Below are positions 1 to 11,119 of a stretch of 64,000 nucleotides of DNA, in pieces. This DNA comes from Rebecca billardiae RCC1528 (taxonomy: Eukaryota > Haptophyta), in NCBI GenBank assembly GCA_965240325.2, contig OZ251240.1, positions 434,001 to 498,000 of the forward strand, in the 5' to 3' direction. Position numbers and translations under genes: made by a program. The notes beneath the pieces were generated by a model. It saw only the letters and a list, made by a program, of their open reading frames with translations. It ran no database searches and was not told where the DNA came from. How positions within the stretch are numbered: the first letter of the stretch is position 1; each line of letters starts with the position of its first letter.

Positions 1-2600
1 CGCGGTGCACGCGCCCTCGCCCGCGCCCGCCGCGGCCGGCTCCGCGCCGGGCGGCGGGCAGAGCACGGCCAGCACGCGCCGGTGCACGTACGCCGCCGTC
101 TTCTCAGAGAGCGCGAGCCTGCCGGCGAAGAGCTCGCAGAAGGCGAACTGGGCGGCGTGGGCGCGCGCGGCGGCGAGGGGCGGCGGCGCGAGCGCGTACG
201 CGGCGCAGCCCGCGCCGCCCTCGGCCGCGCCCGGCCGCACGGACGGCGCCTCCGCGCCCAGCGGCAACAGCAGCCTCTTAAAGATCCGGTTGAAGGCCCA
301 CTTCTTGCCGCCGCGGCAGCCGAGCAGCTGCAGCCCGAGCAGCGCGCACGAGCCGCGCGCCGAGAGCAGCGCGGACGGCGCTGCGCTGCGCGGCGCGGGG
401 CGCTCGGGCGCGCCGCCGGGTGGCGCGCACGCCGGGGCGGACTCGGCTGGCGGCTCGGCCGGCTCGGCCTCGGGCGCGGCAGCGCACGGCCGCCACACGT
501 CGGCGAGGAGCTCGGCGCAGAGCCGTGCTGCCGCGGCCTCGCGCGCCGCGTCCGCGCGCTCGCTCAGCGTGCTTGGCACCGCGCCCGTGCCGGCCGCGCC
601 CGCGCCGGCCGGCGGCGTCGGCGGCGGCGACGCGAGCGCCGCCACCGCGCTGCGCGCGTGCTGCGTGCCCGGCGCGCCCGTGCCGGCTGCAAGCGCCCAG
701 CCTGCGCACGCGCCCAGCAGCCCGAGGCCCACCGCCTCCGCGTCTGCGAGCTCGCGCGCGCGCGCGGCGCCCTCGCGCGCCGACGCGCAGGGGCCCGCGC
801 CGCCGCCGCCGCCGCCGCCGAGCTCGGCGGCCCGCGCCGCCCACACGGCCGCCTCCTCCACCGCCGCGCACGCGAGCGCGGGCGCGAAGAGAGGCGCTGC
901 GGCCGCGCGCATCGCCGCCGGGTAGCCGAGCGCGAGCGCGCCGAGCAGAAGCGCCTCGACGCGCGGCCGGTGCCTCGCGAGGTCGTATGCGAGCACGCGC
1001 ACGCGCTGCGCGCTGAGCAGCGCGGCGCGCGGCGGCGCGCCGCCGGGCTCGGCCGCGCCGGCCGCGTCCGCGCCGGCCGCGGCCGCGTCGGCGGCGTCGG
1101 CGGCGTCGGCGGCTGCGCCCACGCCCGCGCGGCAGAGGCGCGCGTACAGCAGGCAGCGCGCCGCGTCCGCGCCGGCCGTCGGCGCCGACGGCCGCTCGGC
1201 GGCGCCGTCGGCGTCGGCGTCGGCGTCCACGCCCCCGCCCGCGCCGCCGCCCGGCGCGTGCGCCGTCGGCGCCGCGTGCGCGCGCGAGCACAGACGCGCG
1301 TGCGCCACCGCCAGCCACGCGCCCACCGCGTCCGCGCCGAGACGCAGCGTGACGCGCTCCAGGGTGGCGAGGGAGCCGCTGCCGTCGGGCGCGCCCAGCA
1401 TGCGCGCGCACGCGACGCCGCTCGAGCGCCCGAGCGCGCTCGCGCACACCGCGCCGTCGATCTCCTCGGCGAGCGCGCGCGCGCTCGGCGCGCCCGCACC
1501 GTGCGCGCGCGGCAAGCGGATGCGGCCGAGCACGCGGCCGAGCGAGGGCGCTGCGCGGGCCGAGCCGCCGCGCGCAGGGCCCGCAGCGGCGCCGGGCGCC
1601 GGCTCCGTCTCCGCCGCGCGCGAGAGCGCCGCCACGGCCGCGCCGACGGTCAGAGGCGCGGGCGCCGCCGCTGCGCCCGGCTGCGCGCCCGGCGCACGGC
1701 GCGGCGGCGCGAGGGCGGCCGAGGCGCGGCCCGCAGCCGGCGCGGGCGCACGCGCCACGCCGAGAGCGGGGCGCGCGCCGGCCGGCCGCTCGGCCTCGGC
1801 CGCGCTCTCGGCCACGCCTGCGCCACCGGCCCAGCCGCCCGCCCCGCCGCCCTCCGTGCCGCCGCCGCACTCGTTCAGATCCCCCTCCTCCTCCCCCTCC
1901 TCCTCCTCGCCCCTCCCCTGCCACGCGCGCTGCTGCCGCGCGCCAGACGCGCGCTGCTGCCGCCGCCACCCGGCCGGGCCGGCTGCGGCGCCGCCGCCCT
2001 CGTGGACGATGGCCTCGCCGAGCGTCGAGGGGGGCTCGGTGACGGTCTCGTCGCTCGCGAGCTCGACACCCTCGCCCAGGTCCGCGCCGCCGATGCTGTC
2101 CCAACCGCCGTCCAGCTGCGCGCGCGCATCAGTGTCAGCGTGCGCGAGCGCGGCTCGCGCCGGGCACACGCCAGCGGCGATGCGAGCGCGCGTGTCGGCG
2201 TGTGCGTGCAGCGGCAGCGGCGCTTCGGAGGCACCCGCCGCGGCCGAGCCCGGCGCGGAGTCGTGCATCAGCCCGGCCTCGTCCCAGTCGTGCGCGTCGT
2301 CCGCAGCGCCGAACTCGGCGGCGTGCGCCACCGCGCGACGCTTGGACGGAGGCGTGCTGCCCGGCGGCGCGGCCGCGCGCGCTCGGTCGCGCTTGGCGGC
2401 GGCGGCGGCGGCGGCGTCCGACGGCCTCGCGCTCTGCGCCACGGGCGGGTGCGGGCGCTCGGCGCCGTGGGCGCCGGACGGCGAGGCGCGCGCGGCCGGC
2501 GCCCAGCGCGCGAGGGCCGCGTGGCCGTGCCCGCTCGGCGCGTCGCGCGCCTCATCCGCGCAGGCCGTGTCTGTGCCGCGCGGCGGCGGGACGGCGGCGA

Positions 2601-2634
<34 letters not shown>

Positions 2635-2931
2635 GCGCTCGATGGACGCGGACGTCGTCGGCGTGGTCGCGCGTGGCGCGACGTGCGCCGCTGCGGACAC
2701 GGCCACCTGCGGCCGGTGCGCGTCGAGCGCGGTGATTGACAGCGGCGCTGCGCCGCTGCGCGGCGGCGCGAGCCGGCTGAGCGCGGCCTTCAGGCTGGCG
2801 TTCTCCGTGCGCAGCTTCTTCTCGGACATGAACAGGTCGGCTAGCTCGTGCTTGACCTCCGAGAGCTCGCGCTGCAGCTCGGCGAGCCGCTGCTCCAGCG
2901 CGTCGCATCGCGCGTCCGCCTCAGCAGCCAT
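1..2931 (-). CDS. Large Ala-rich protein with N-terminal coiled coil (3' end beyond window)
   Basis: An open frame runs from the ATG at 2929-2931 to the window edge without a stop, giving at least 977 codons; the C-terminus is missing. Residues about 3-50 form a clear coiled coil with heptad leucines, rich in Glu, Lys and Leu. A long, low-complexity Ala/Gly/Pro/Arg middle follows. The part nearest the window start is more ordered: it has an aromatic/basic stretch (GKKWAFNRIFKRLLLPLG) at 256-309 and a helical segment containing FCELFAGRLALSEKTA. I recognise no family. The ordered ends with a disordered middle suggest a scaffold or a subunit of a larger complex, but that is inference. The start is supported because it opens directly into the coiled coil and upstream sequence turns into AT-richer spacer. 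Confidence 0.7.
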
Positions 2932-3964
2932 CCTGGCCCGACGCGCACGCAGCGACGTGTCTGCGCGGGAGAGACACGCCGGATGCAGCCTCGCTCACGC
3001 GCCGTCCGGCCGCCGGCGCTCAGTCCTGCTTCAAGTTTCAAGTTGCTGCATGGATGCCGACCGGCACCAGACCCAGCACAGTGACCAAGCAAGGGCGGTT
3101 GACACAGCCAGCCACCACACGGCAGGCTCACAGAGCTTGAAGGACCGTACATGATTCGAAAGTCTAAGCAGACTAATGTCTAATGGCCACGGGTCTTAGC
3201 AGTAAGTATCGGCTATAGAGTATACTGTTTAGACCTGCTGTCGCACCGAGCTCGCGACGGCGGACGTCCGACGTCGGCAATCGGGCGACTGAGCGGGCGG
3301 GCGGCCGCACTCGGACTCACTAGCTAGTCACTGACTACTGCGTGAGTCACTGACTCGGTCCCGAATGACTAAATACTGACTAATAGAGTACGCGGCGAGT
3401 ACCAGTTCATGCGCTGCTTGAGCTCAGCAGAGCTGCATGATGATCGCGCTGACTGGCGGCCATCACTCTACGGTACGACTGCTCAGTCTTAACTCTACCA
3501 TCTACGGCGCCAACACGGGTGAGTGACGGGACCTCCGGACGGCGGGACTCCGGACCTCACATCGTCAGTGTAGCCTCAGTGACGCGGATGCGATGGCGAC
3601 TGATGGCGACAGACTCAGCTGACACTGACTAACTTCCGGGACTAACTAGCATCACCATCAGTCTGGTATAACTGTCTACTCAGTCTAGACTAGTGAGCCG
3701 CGCCGCCGGCACTCGTGACGAGACGTCTCGTTCAGTCACTTCAGACCACTCCGTACTCGTCACGGTTCGTGACTTATTATTGATATAGTTGATGATGACG
3801 ACTAGCTACTACAGTCTCAGACGACCCTACTGGCATCACTCACGGACACACGACAGACGCCGTCTGGGCAGAATCACAGACTATGATCACGCCGCCATGA
3901 TGCCGGCGCAGGAGCGCCGCAGATACGCCCGCGCCGTGCGTGCCGACACAGGCTGTCGCGATGC
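2932..3964. other. Intergenic spacer with cryptic tetramer repeats
   Basis: No gene is seen here. From about 3150 to 3900 the DNA is far more AT-rich than the flanking genes and is built from overlapping short words such as GACT, CAGT and TAGT without a fixed period. Two genes on the minus strand flank it: the 5' end of the coiled-coil gene and the 3' end of the IQ/WW-like gene. Confidence 0.6.
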
Positions 3965-5929
3965 TCATCGGCCGGCCGGCGCCTCCGCCGCGCCTGCGCC
4001 CGCGCCCTGCTGCTGCGCCTGCCGCGCGCGCCGCGACTCGAGCGCCCATCGCGCCACGTGCTCGGCGCGCAGCGCGCCGCGCTCGCGCGCGCACTCGTGC
4101 CGCACGGCCTCCGCCGCGTCGAGCACGCCGTGCTTGTACTCGGCGATCGTGCCGAACCGCTCGGCCATCTGCCGCCGCGCCAGCCGCCGCTGCCGCTCCG
4201 CGATCGCCTCCGCCTGCCGCCTGTTCGGGTGCTCGGTGCGCGCCTCGCCCGAGCCCAGGTGGAAGTAGTACGGCGCGCGCGTCTGCGGGTGGATCTGCGG
4301 GATCCAGTCGGAGGAGAGCGGGCGGTTGAGCACCGCCTTGCGCATCTTCGCCTCCCACTCGGCGAACGCGCGCTGCGGCGCGGCGCGCGCGCGCGGGCGG
4401 GGGCACATGAGCGCGCGCCGCGCGGCGCGGCGCTCGCGGCACGTCACGCGGCGGAGGTTGGAACCCAAGGGCGCGGCGCTCGCGGCACGTCATGCGGCGG
4501 AGGTTGGAACCCAAGGGCGCGGCGCTCGCGGCACGTCATGCGGCGGAGGTTGGGACCGAAGGGCGCGGGCGGCGATGCGGCGCGCCGCGCGCCGCACCTC
4601 GAAGCGCGAGCGCTCGCGGCGGAGCTCGGCGTCGATCGCGTCCGCCTCGACGCCCGCGTGCAGCCGCACGGCCAGTTCGCGCCTCGCCACCGCGTCCGCC
4701 TCCGCGTGCTCCGCGCACCACAGCGCCCAGCGCGCGCGCGCCGCCCTCGCCTCGCGATGCGAGCGCAGCCGGCTCAGGCTGCGGGCGCGCGCGCGCGCGG
4801 ACGCGCCTCGCGCGTACCGCTGCAGCGTGAGGACCTCGGGCCCGCCGCGGCGTGCGCGCACGCGGCGCCTCGCCGCGCGGCCGCGCGCGATCGCCTGCAC
4901 GAGCACCGCCGCGCGCCAGCGCAACAGCTCGAGCAGCGCCGCGGCGCTCGGCGGCGCCGCGTGCGCGCGCGCAACGACACGATGCCACGCGCGCGCGCGC
5001 TCGGCCGCGGCGCTCGCCGCGGTGCCGCGCGCGGCGCGCGCGCGCGCGAGGCGCTCGCGCGAGGCGGCGAGCACGCGCCAGCGCCAGCCGAGCGCGCGCG
5101 CGATACGTCGGCCCGCCCCTCGCTGCCGCAGCCGCTGCAGCTGCGCCTCGCGCCGCTGCGTGCGCGCGCGCGCGAGCGCGCGCCGCGCGAGCGCCGCGCG
5201 CGCGGCTCGCTGCAGCGTGCGCGCGGCCGCCTCGCGCCGCGCGTGCTCGCGCGCGCGCAGCCGCGAGCGGACGAAGGCGTCGAGGTCCTCCGCCGGCGCG
5301 GCGCGCGGCCCCGCGCCAGCCGCGACCCCCGACACGCCGCGGCTCGACGCCCGCACCGCGCCGCTCTCGCCGCCCTCGCCGCCCGCGCCGCCCTCGCCGA
5401 TGACGCGCGCCGTGGCCTCTAGCAGTGCAAGCCGGTGGCCGAGCGCGGCGCTCGGACCGTCGACGGCGGCGCGGAGCGCGCGGAGCGAGCCGCCCTCGCC
5501 CGCGCTCAGCCCAGTCGCGGGCGCGTGCGCCGCCGCGCGCACGCGCTGCGCGACGTCGGCGTGCTCGCGCGCCAGGGCCAGCTGCCACGGCTGCGCGCGC
5601 TTCGGCAGCGAGCCAGCGGCTAGCTTCGCATCCAGAGCCATCCGCTCGGCGCACGCGTCGAGCAGCGCGCGCACGGAGGACTCGCCGAGGCCGGCGGTGA
5701 CGCGCTCGACCCCCTCGAACACCGCCGCCGTGCGCATCGCGCGCCACTCGTCGCGCAGCGAGCACTCGACCGCGAGGCGGCGCACGAGCGGCGCGGCCTC
5801 GCGCCCGCGCGACTCGACCGCCTGCTGCACCTCGGCGAGGAGGCGCAGGTCCTCGGCGCGGGAGGTGCCGATGCGGGTGAGCTCCTCCAGCGTCGCCTTG
5901 CACGCGACGGCGAGCTGGTGGTCGGGCAT
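3965..5929 (-). CDS. IQ-motif protein with C-terminal WW-like segment, two exons
   Basis: The coding sequence joins 5929-4598 and 4372-3965 (minus), giving 579 aa. The intron (4597-4373, 225 nt) starts GTGCGG and ends CGCAG, phase 0, and keeps one frame. The N-terminal 200 residues are helical. From about residue 225 come Arg-rich IQ-like repeats (for example LQRAARAALARRAL, LVQAIARGRAARRR, LQRYARGASARARA), which in known proteins bind calmodulin or EF-hand light chains. Exon 2 holds a WW-like stretch, WIPQIHPQTRAPYYFHL, with the first Trp and the Tyr-Tyr pair but no second Trp. Such IQ plus WW-like combinations occur in flagellar and centrosomal proteins, so a cytoskeletal role is possible. 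The function is inferred only. The ATG lies at 5927-5929. Confidence 0.65.
4427..4564. repeat. Three tandem 46-bp repeats inside an intron
   Basis: Units lie at 4427-4472, 4473-4518 and 4519-4564 and differ at only a few bases. All three lie inside the 225-nt intron of the IQ/WW-like gene and make up more than half of it. The unit length is not a multiple of three. Confidence 0.85.
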
Positions 5930-6508
5930 CGCGCACCAGCTCGCAGGACACTCCCGGGACCAAGCGGGCTCAGTGCAGGCCGCAACGGTCCGAGTCCGCC
6001 ATGCTGCCTGTTTTTTTTTTCAAATGTGAATAAATGAAAGCGGGTGGTGTCGTTGACCGGACGACGACAACAACGACATCCGCCATGGGGACCAACATCA
6101 ACGCGCTCACACCACTGCAACTGCTGCAACTTGCAAGCTTCGACCAGTACCACTACAGACGAATCAGGAGAGCTGCGCCCTCGTGCCTGTGTCTTTAAAT
6201 CATAGAATTAGTCTTTCGTCGGCACGTCGTCTAGGTACGACGTAGTCGTTCGGCGACTCGGCGTTTTTAAGCCAGTGCAGCGGAGGCTCCACCGAGAACA
6301 TCTCCGAGATCTCCTCGAGATCTCCTATCACTCGATCACAACCAACAGCTCGAGATATCGCATCTCGCCGTCTACCTACAGACTATATCACCTTCTCAGC
6401 GAAGAACGGCACTCATCCTGACGAACCTACTTCTCTTCCACTGGAGTGGAGCTGGACCCACACGATCCACACAGCCTACAACGCCACACAGCCTGCAACG
6501 CCACACAC
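5930..6508. other. Intergenic region between divergent genes
   Basis: This 579-bp stretch separates the minus-strand IQ/WW-like gene from the plus-strand small gene and should hold both promoters. A T-rich run lies at 6010-6020. A 17-bp unit (CACACAGCCTACAACGC) is repeated in tandem just before the start at 6509. No coding region is supported. Confidence 0.5.
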
Positions 6509-6841
6509 ATGGGCTCCGCGTGCAGTGGGAGAAGCTTGTCAGCAGTGGAGGCAGAGCCAAATGAGCACACGAAGACGTCCGCCGAACCCCCCTTGCCATA
6601 CGAGAAGGTTGGCCACGGGCTCCACATCTCGGGCGCGGCGCACGCGCCGACGTCGCACGGCGAGGAGCTGCCGCTCTGGACGACGGGCGCGCTCTCAGAC
6701 CCCATGCCCAAGAAGGCGTATGCCTGGAACGACGGCACCCGAACAGCCTCGACGTCGACCGACAGCTCGTTCGACTCCGCCCACCCAGCCAAGCTGCGGC
6801 AAGACGCGGGCAACGTGCCGCAAGGCCACTTGATTAGATGA
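6509..6841 (+). CDS. Small probable N-myristoylated/palmitoylated protein (110 aa)
   Basis: The ATG at 6509 is chosen because the resulting N-terminus, MGSACSGRSLS, fits the N-myristoylation pattern: Gly2 with Ser at position 6. Cys5 could be palmitoylated, as in dually acylated membrane proteins. The body is hydrophilic and rich in Ser, Thr, His and Pro, with a central aromatic patch (LPLWTTG, KKAYAWND). No transmembrane segment or known domain is visible. An in-frame ATG at 6446 would add 21 residues but hide the acylation signal. The composition is less Ala/Arg-biased than shadow frames, which supports real coding. I do not recognise the family; a membrane-tethered signalling or flagellar protein is a guess. 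Confidence 0.55.
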   Translation: MGSACSGRSLSAVEAEPNEHTKTSAEPPLPYEKVGHGLHISGAAHAPTSHGEELPLWTTGALSDPMPKKAYAWNDGTRTASTSTDSSFDSAHPAKLRQDAGNVPQGHLIR

Positions 6842-7602
6842 CGCGACCGGATCTGTCGTCGATTCACTAAGTCTAAGGCGCGCCTGTCTGAGATGTGGCT
6901 ACCGGTCGGGTGGCCCTGAGGTGACTGTCAGAGCTGCGTTGGAACTCCACATGAGAGAGAGATATACATATGTACCTCCGAAGCTATATACATTGCATAT
7001 TCGGAATCAAATCCTGAGGCAGCATATTCAGGCGGATGGCGGATCACTTATCGTCGTCTCGGCCGACGCAGACGGCGTGACGCGTCGCCGTCAGTCAGCG
7101 GCGTCGGGCTTATGTCCGAACGGTGTCGTAACCGCCACTCGCCACCCGCGGCCTTCTTTTGAGGGCGCCGCGTGCCGCCGTCGTCGCGCGCAGCTCGGCT
7201 CGGGCACGGGCAGGGCAGTACGGGCACGGGTACGGGCACGGCTCGGGCCGCGCACGCCGCACGGACCGTGCCAGTCCGGTGACCGGTCGCGTCGCGGCCT
7301 GGCGCGGCCGCCGCGGCTGCGGAGTGCGGCGGCGTGGATGCGCGGCGCGGCACCCGAGCGCGGAGCGGGCGGGCTCGTGCGCGGGTCGCACCGTTTACAA
7401 CCACACCGTCGGGGCGGGAGGCTCCCGACTCCGACGAGCGGTGACGGCACAGCGAGCCAGTCCTGCGTTACGAGAATACGGAGTAGTCAGTAGGACTGGT
7501 CGGCTCCGATAGGTGCGCGGTCCGACTTGCGACTGGCGAGGCGCGACATTGCTGTGAAGCCAAGCCGCGTACGAGTAGTGCTGCTGCCCGTTCGGCTGGG
7601 GC
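6842..7602. other. Intergenic spacer with a GC-rich island
   Basis: No convincing gene is seen. An AT-rich half (6940-7060) is followed by a GC-rich island at 7190-7400 with GGGCACGGG-type short repeats. Open frames there exist on several strands at once, as expected from composition alone. Confidence 0.45.
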
Positions 7603-8937
7603 TCAGGCGGGCAGCACGGCCAGCGCTCGGCCCGAGCCGCCCCAGAGCATCCCGCGCACGCGCCCCCACGCACGTGCGCAAGACCTCGCCAGCCGCCGAG
7701 CCGCGGCGAGCAGCGGGCGGCACAGCGCTCGGAGCGCGAGGCGCGCGCGCTCGGCGAGCGCAGCGGCCGGCGCGGCGGCGCTGGCTCTCTCGTCGCGCAG
7801 GGCGACGGCCGGCGTCGAGGGCACGTCCGCGGCGGCGGGCCCGCCGATCGGCGCGCCCGTGTCGCACAGCGGGTCGCTCGCGCGCTCGGGCGCGCACGCG
7901 CACGGCGGCTCGCGCGCGCGCGAGAGCGCGGGCTTGCACGGTCCGCGGCCGCGCACGCCGCACGCGGGCGCGCCGGCGTGCGGCGCCCACAGCGCCGCAT
8001 AGTGCCGGCCGGGGCGCGCGTCCCACGGCTTGGTCGGCCCGCTCCAGTGAAGGAGCTGCGCGGCCTCGAGCCGCGCGCGCGGCACGCGCCGCTTCACGCC
8101 GTCGAACGTGCCGCCCAGCCCGTCCACGTTCCACGCCGCCGGCAGCGCCGCCCAGCGGCCGGCGAGGACGAGGTGAAGTGGCGGCTGTGAGCCGAGCCGC
8201 CACAGCCCTGCGCGCGCGCTGCTGGCGGCGTGGCGCGCGAGCCACCACTCCGCCTCGGCGGTGAGGTTGGCGCGCGCCCACGCGCGCAGGTCGAGCAGCA
8301 GCACGCCGCCGTTGAAGTGCGCCGCGCGCACGTCGAACGACCGCCCGCCAGTCCGGAGCCGAAAGTCCGGGAGCAGCGCCGCGTACGCTTGGTACGTGTG
8401 CTCGGCGCGCCCGTCGGCCGCGCGCGGCACGGCCGCGGCGAGCTCGGGCGGGCGGAGGCGCGGCAGCGTGCGGCGGAGCAGCGCGCCGAGGTCGCCGAGC
8501 ACGACCACGTCCACGTCGACGTACGCCACCGCGCGCACGCCGCGCGGCAGCAGCTCGGGCAGGAAGAAGCGCGCGTAGTTGAGCGCGGAGGAGAGCGCCG
8601 CGCGCCGCGCGCGGTCGGCGACGCGGACGAGGCCGCGCACGCGCGACGCGTCGAAGCCGACGACGCGCACGCGTGACTCGCTCAGCGAGACGCCGCGGCA
8701 GCGCAGGAACGCGCGCGCCGCGCCCTCCTCGCCCGCGAGCACGATCACGTGGAAACGGAGCAGCCGCGGCGCTGCGCTGTGCGCGCGCGCAGAGTTGACG
8801 ACGGCGGCGAAGCCCGCGTACTGCCGGCGGTCCGCCGCGAGCGCGACGTGGACGGGCGCGAGGGCCGTCGGCGCGCGCGCGGCGGGCGCGCGCGCGGTGG
8901 CGGCGAGCGCGAGCGCGGCCGCCACGACGGGTCGCAT
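7603..8937 (-). CDS. GT8-family glycosyltransferase, secretory pathway
   Basis: This 444-aa protein starts at the ATG 8935-8937, where MRPVVAAALALAATARA reads as a signal peptide. GT8 family marks appear in order: an N-terminal VHVALAADRRQYAGFAAVVNS strand-helix, the metal-binding DxD in AYVDVDVVVLGDL, FNGGVLLLDLRAW, a substrate-contact His/Gln region, and the C-terminal HWSGPTKPW motif with the second metal-ligand His. GT8 enzymes transfer sugars from UDP-sugars with retention of configuration (glycogenin, LARGE, galacturonosyltransferases). The signal peptide points to the ER/Golgi and so to glycoprotein or cell-surface polysaccharide synthesis. The last 110 residues are Ala/Arg-rich and outside the domain. 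The sugar and acceptor cannot be told from sequence. Confidence 0.85.
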   Translation of the reverse strand: MRPVVAAALALAATARAPAARAPTALAPVHVALAADRRQYAGFAAVVNSARAHSAAPRLLRFHVIVLAGEEGAARAFLRCRGVSLSESRVRVVGFDASRVRGLVRVADRARRAALSSALNYARFFLPELLPRGVRAVAYVDVDVVVLGDLGALLRRTLPRLRPPELAAAVPRAADGRAEHTYQAYAALLPDFRLRTGGRSFDVRAAHFNGGVLLLDLRAWARANLTAEAEWWLARHAASSARAGLWRLGSQPPLHLVLAGRWAALPAAWNVDGLGGTFDGVKRRVPRARLEAAQLLHWSGPTKPWDARPGRHYAALWAPHAGAPACGVRGRGPCKPALSRAREPPCACAPERASDPLCDTGAPIGGPAAADVPSTPAVALRDERASAAAPAAALAERARLALRALCRPLLAAARRLARSCARAWGRVRGMLWGGSGRALAVLPA

Positions 8938-9868
8938 GCTGTCCTGCTTGCGGTCGCCGGCTGCGCCATCGTGCGAATGCCGATGCACTGAAAACTTTGG
9001 CACTCCCAGTGCCACTGCCTCTTCAAAGTTCAAACGTCACGACAGCCTCGACACTGACAGTGAGCAGAGCTCGATAGTCGATGATGGATTTATGCCGCGC
9101 GGGCGGGCGACATCTTGCCTGAGCCGCGCGTCTTCCTCGCACCTCCCAAGCCGTCGCCCGTACGCGGCCTCCCGACGTGCGCCGCCGTCGGACCTGCGCC
9201 TGCTCGAGATCGTGTAAGCTACTGTACCAGACTAGAATACCGCCGCCGTCAGACACTGTTATTATAATGTATATTATTCTGTCGGAGGCGGCGTGTCTCC
9301 AGAGTCCAGTAGGCCGTAGCCGTAGGGATGACCGTCATGACCGTGCAGACCGTCGCGCTCCAAAGACCAAACTCTTCGTCCCTTGCTGATTGCCGAGGCC
9401 TTGTGGCTGTGCCCGTCGCGTCCGGGCGGGCGGACCGTTCGGCATCTGATCTCACTCGGTGGCTCTCTCTCAATCTCTCTCTCCGATCAGCGATCTCTCT
9501 TTCTCTCCGTCTCTCTCTCTATCATGGTATATACCGCCGCAGTCTGCTGTATGTCTGCACGTATGACTAATATTATATATATACACTTTAATATATATAA
9601 TGATTATAGACTAGCCGTACGAGTTCCGACATCAATAGAGTCGGCGGCAACGCCGGCGGCGCGCGTGCGCTGGCGCAGGCATCGCCGCACTATCGGGCCG
9701 CATCGGGCGCATGCGGCGGGCGACGGTCACGCCTGGTAGTGACTATAGTGCTGCTACTAGTACCGTAGCGTTGCTGGGGACCCGCCGGCTCACCCATCCA
9801 TCTCTCTGATGCGATGTGATGTGTGTGTGTCCGTGTGTGTGAGCGTCTGAGACGGCTGGCTGCTGAGA
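8938..9868. other. Intergenic spacer with CT-rich and TA-rich tracts
   Basis: The region separates the start of the GT8 gene from the 3' end of the fucosyltransferase-like gene. It has a pyrimidine tract of CTCTCT words at about 9462-9522 and TA-rich DNA at 9570-9612. A (GT)n-like run lies near 9822-9841. No gene is supported. Confidence 0.45.
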
Positions 9869-11035
9869 CTAGAAAGTGGGTGCCAAAAAGTTCACGCGGG
9901 CTGCCTCTTCTCCGAGCACGGCGACGCGAACGCGCACAACATTGCTCGAGAGCGTCGAGGACGGCACGCCTATGAACCGAGCCGCGCGCAGCATGAGCAG
10001 CATGTCGATGACAACGCTGTCGTCGCGCGTGCGGAAATCCGCATTCCACGTATGCAGGCCACTTTTTTTGCGTGCGAATTCATCAGCGATGCGTATGTCA
10101 AAGTCGTGTTTGAGGAGACCCACCCGCTTCGGCTGCTGGTTGTCGTGTGCCAGCACGATGGCGGACCCTTCGCGCGCTCCCATCATGGCGAGAGCGGCGC
10201 GGAGGTAGTCGGAGTACATGCTGCACACATCGCTTGCCAGCGTCCGTCGCCCATTCAGAAGGGTCCTCGGCAGGAGTCCGCGGGAGTACTGAGGCATTAT
10301 CATCGACACAGGACATTGGCCCTCAGACCACCGCATATGCACGCCGGTGTAGTTTCGCGCGGCCAGCCCTTGGGCTTCTTCGAACTCGTCGATGATGGCG
10401 CGGAAGCGCTCCGCCGGCCGCAGTAAGATGTGTGCCATCACTGTGGACTTGAAGGCTTGCGCGTCTGCCGCTGGTAGATTGTTCGCCGTGTGTAAACCGC
10501 GCCAGCCATAGAACGCTTTCATTTGGCTTGTCTGGCGAAGGACCAGCCGCTTCGCCTTGAACAACGCGTCGTCAGTGCTGTTTAGCACGCATAACCATCT
10601 GCTTGTTGCCGCGAGAATGTCCCAGTTGGCACCCACCTGCTGGTGCCAGACCTCAGGCAGGACAACCGCCGTGGGTTTGGTCCGTTGCACGACGTCGAGC
10701 AGCATGTTCACGACCTCAATCACCACGTTGTTCAGTCTCCCAAAGTTCCTGTTTTGCAGCGTGGTCGCGTCTGAGCCGCGTGGCAGATTGGCGCACGTGG
10801 CCTTCGTGATCGTCCACGGCAGGTCACCGTGGCCAGAGGCGTGGCGCGATGCCGCTGGGAGCCACCATCCTGACTCGAGCGCGGGCGGATCCCACTGCAT
10901 CTCAGCAAACGCTGCAGTGCCATCGCCATGCCCTGCGTCCGCTGAGGGCAGGGCCACAGACACAGCCACCACCACTGCTCCAAGGAGCAGTGCATGCTGC
11001 GTGAACTTGCCGACCGCGCGTGAAGCCCTCATCAT
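9869..11035 (-). CDS. Fucosyltransferase-like type II membrane protein
   Basis: The 388-aa protein starts at the ATG 11033-11035 and has an N-terminal signal anchor (residues about 14-34). GVHMRWSEG at mid-protein matches the GDP-fucose-binding GVHxRRTD-like motif of the GT23/GT65/GT68 fucosyltransferase fold. It is followed by IVLAHDN (a Rossmann strand), DSVVIDMLLMLRAARFIGVPSSTLSSN, which corresponds to the family's 'xxD...FVGTFSSxxS' motif, and a final Val-rich strand. The second Arg of the canonical motif is Trp here, so activity on fucose is uncertain. The anchor suggests Golgi placement. The 5' flank carries a 28-bp motif shared with two other places in the window. Confidence 0.55.
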   Translation of the reverse strand: MMRASRAVGKFTQHALLLGAVVVAVSVALPSADAGHGDGTAAFAEMQWDPPALESGWWLPAASRHASGHGDLPWTITKATCANLPRGSDATTLQNRNFGRLNNVVIEVVNMLLDVVQRTKPTAVVLPEVWHQQVGANWDILAATSRWLCVLNSTDDALFKAKRLVLRQTSQMKAFYGWRGLHTANNLPAADAQAFKSTVMAHILLRPAERFRAIIDEFEEAQGLAARNYTGVHMRWSEGQCPVSMIMPQYSRGLLPRTLLNGRRTLASDVCSMYSDYLRAALAMMGAREGSAIVLAHDNQQPKRVGLLKHDFDIRIADEFARKKSGLHTWNADFRTRDDSVVIDMLLMLRAARFIGVPSSTLSSNVVRVRVAVLGEEAARVNFLAPTF

Positions 11036-11119
11036 GGAGTCACGCGGCCGCTTTTCACGCGCACTCTGCGTGAGATTCCCAACCTGTGTCCTGTGCTGCC
11101 CTTGAGTATCTCGCCTTTG

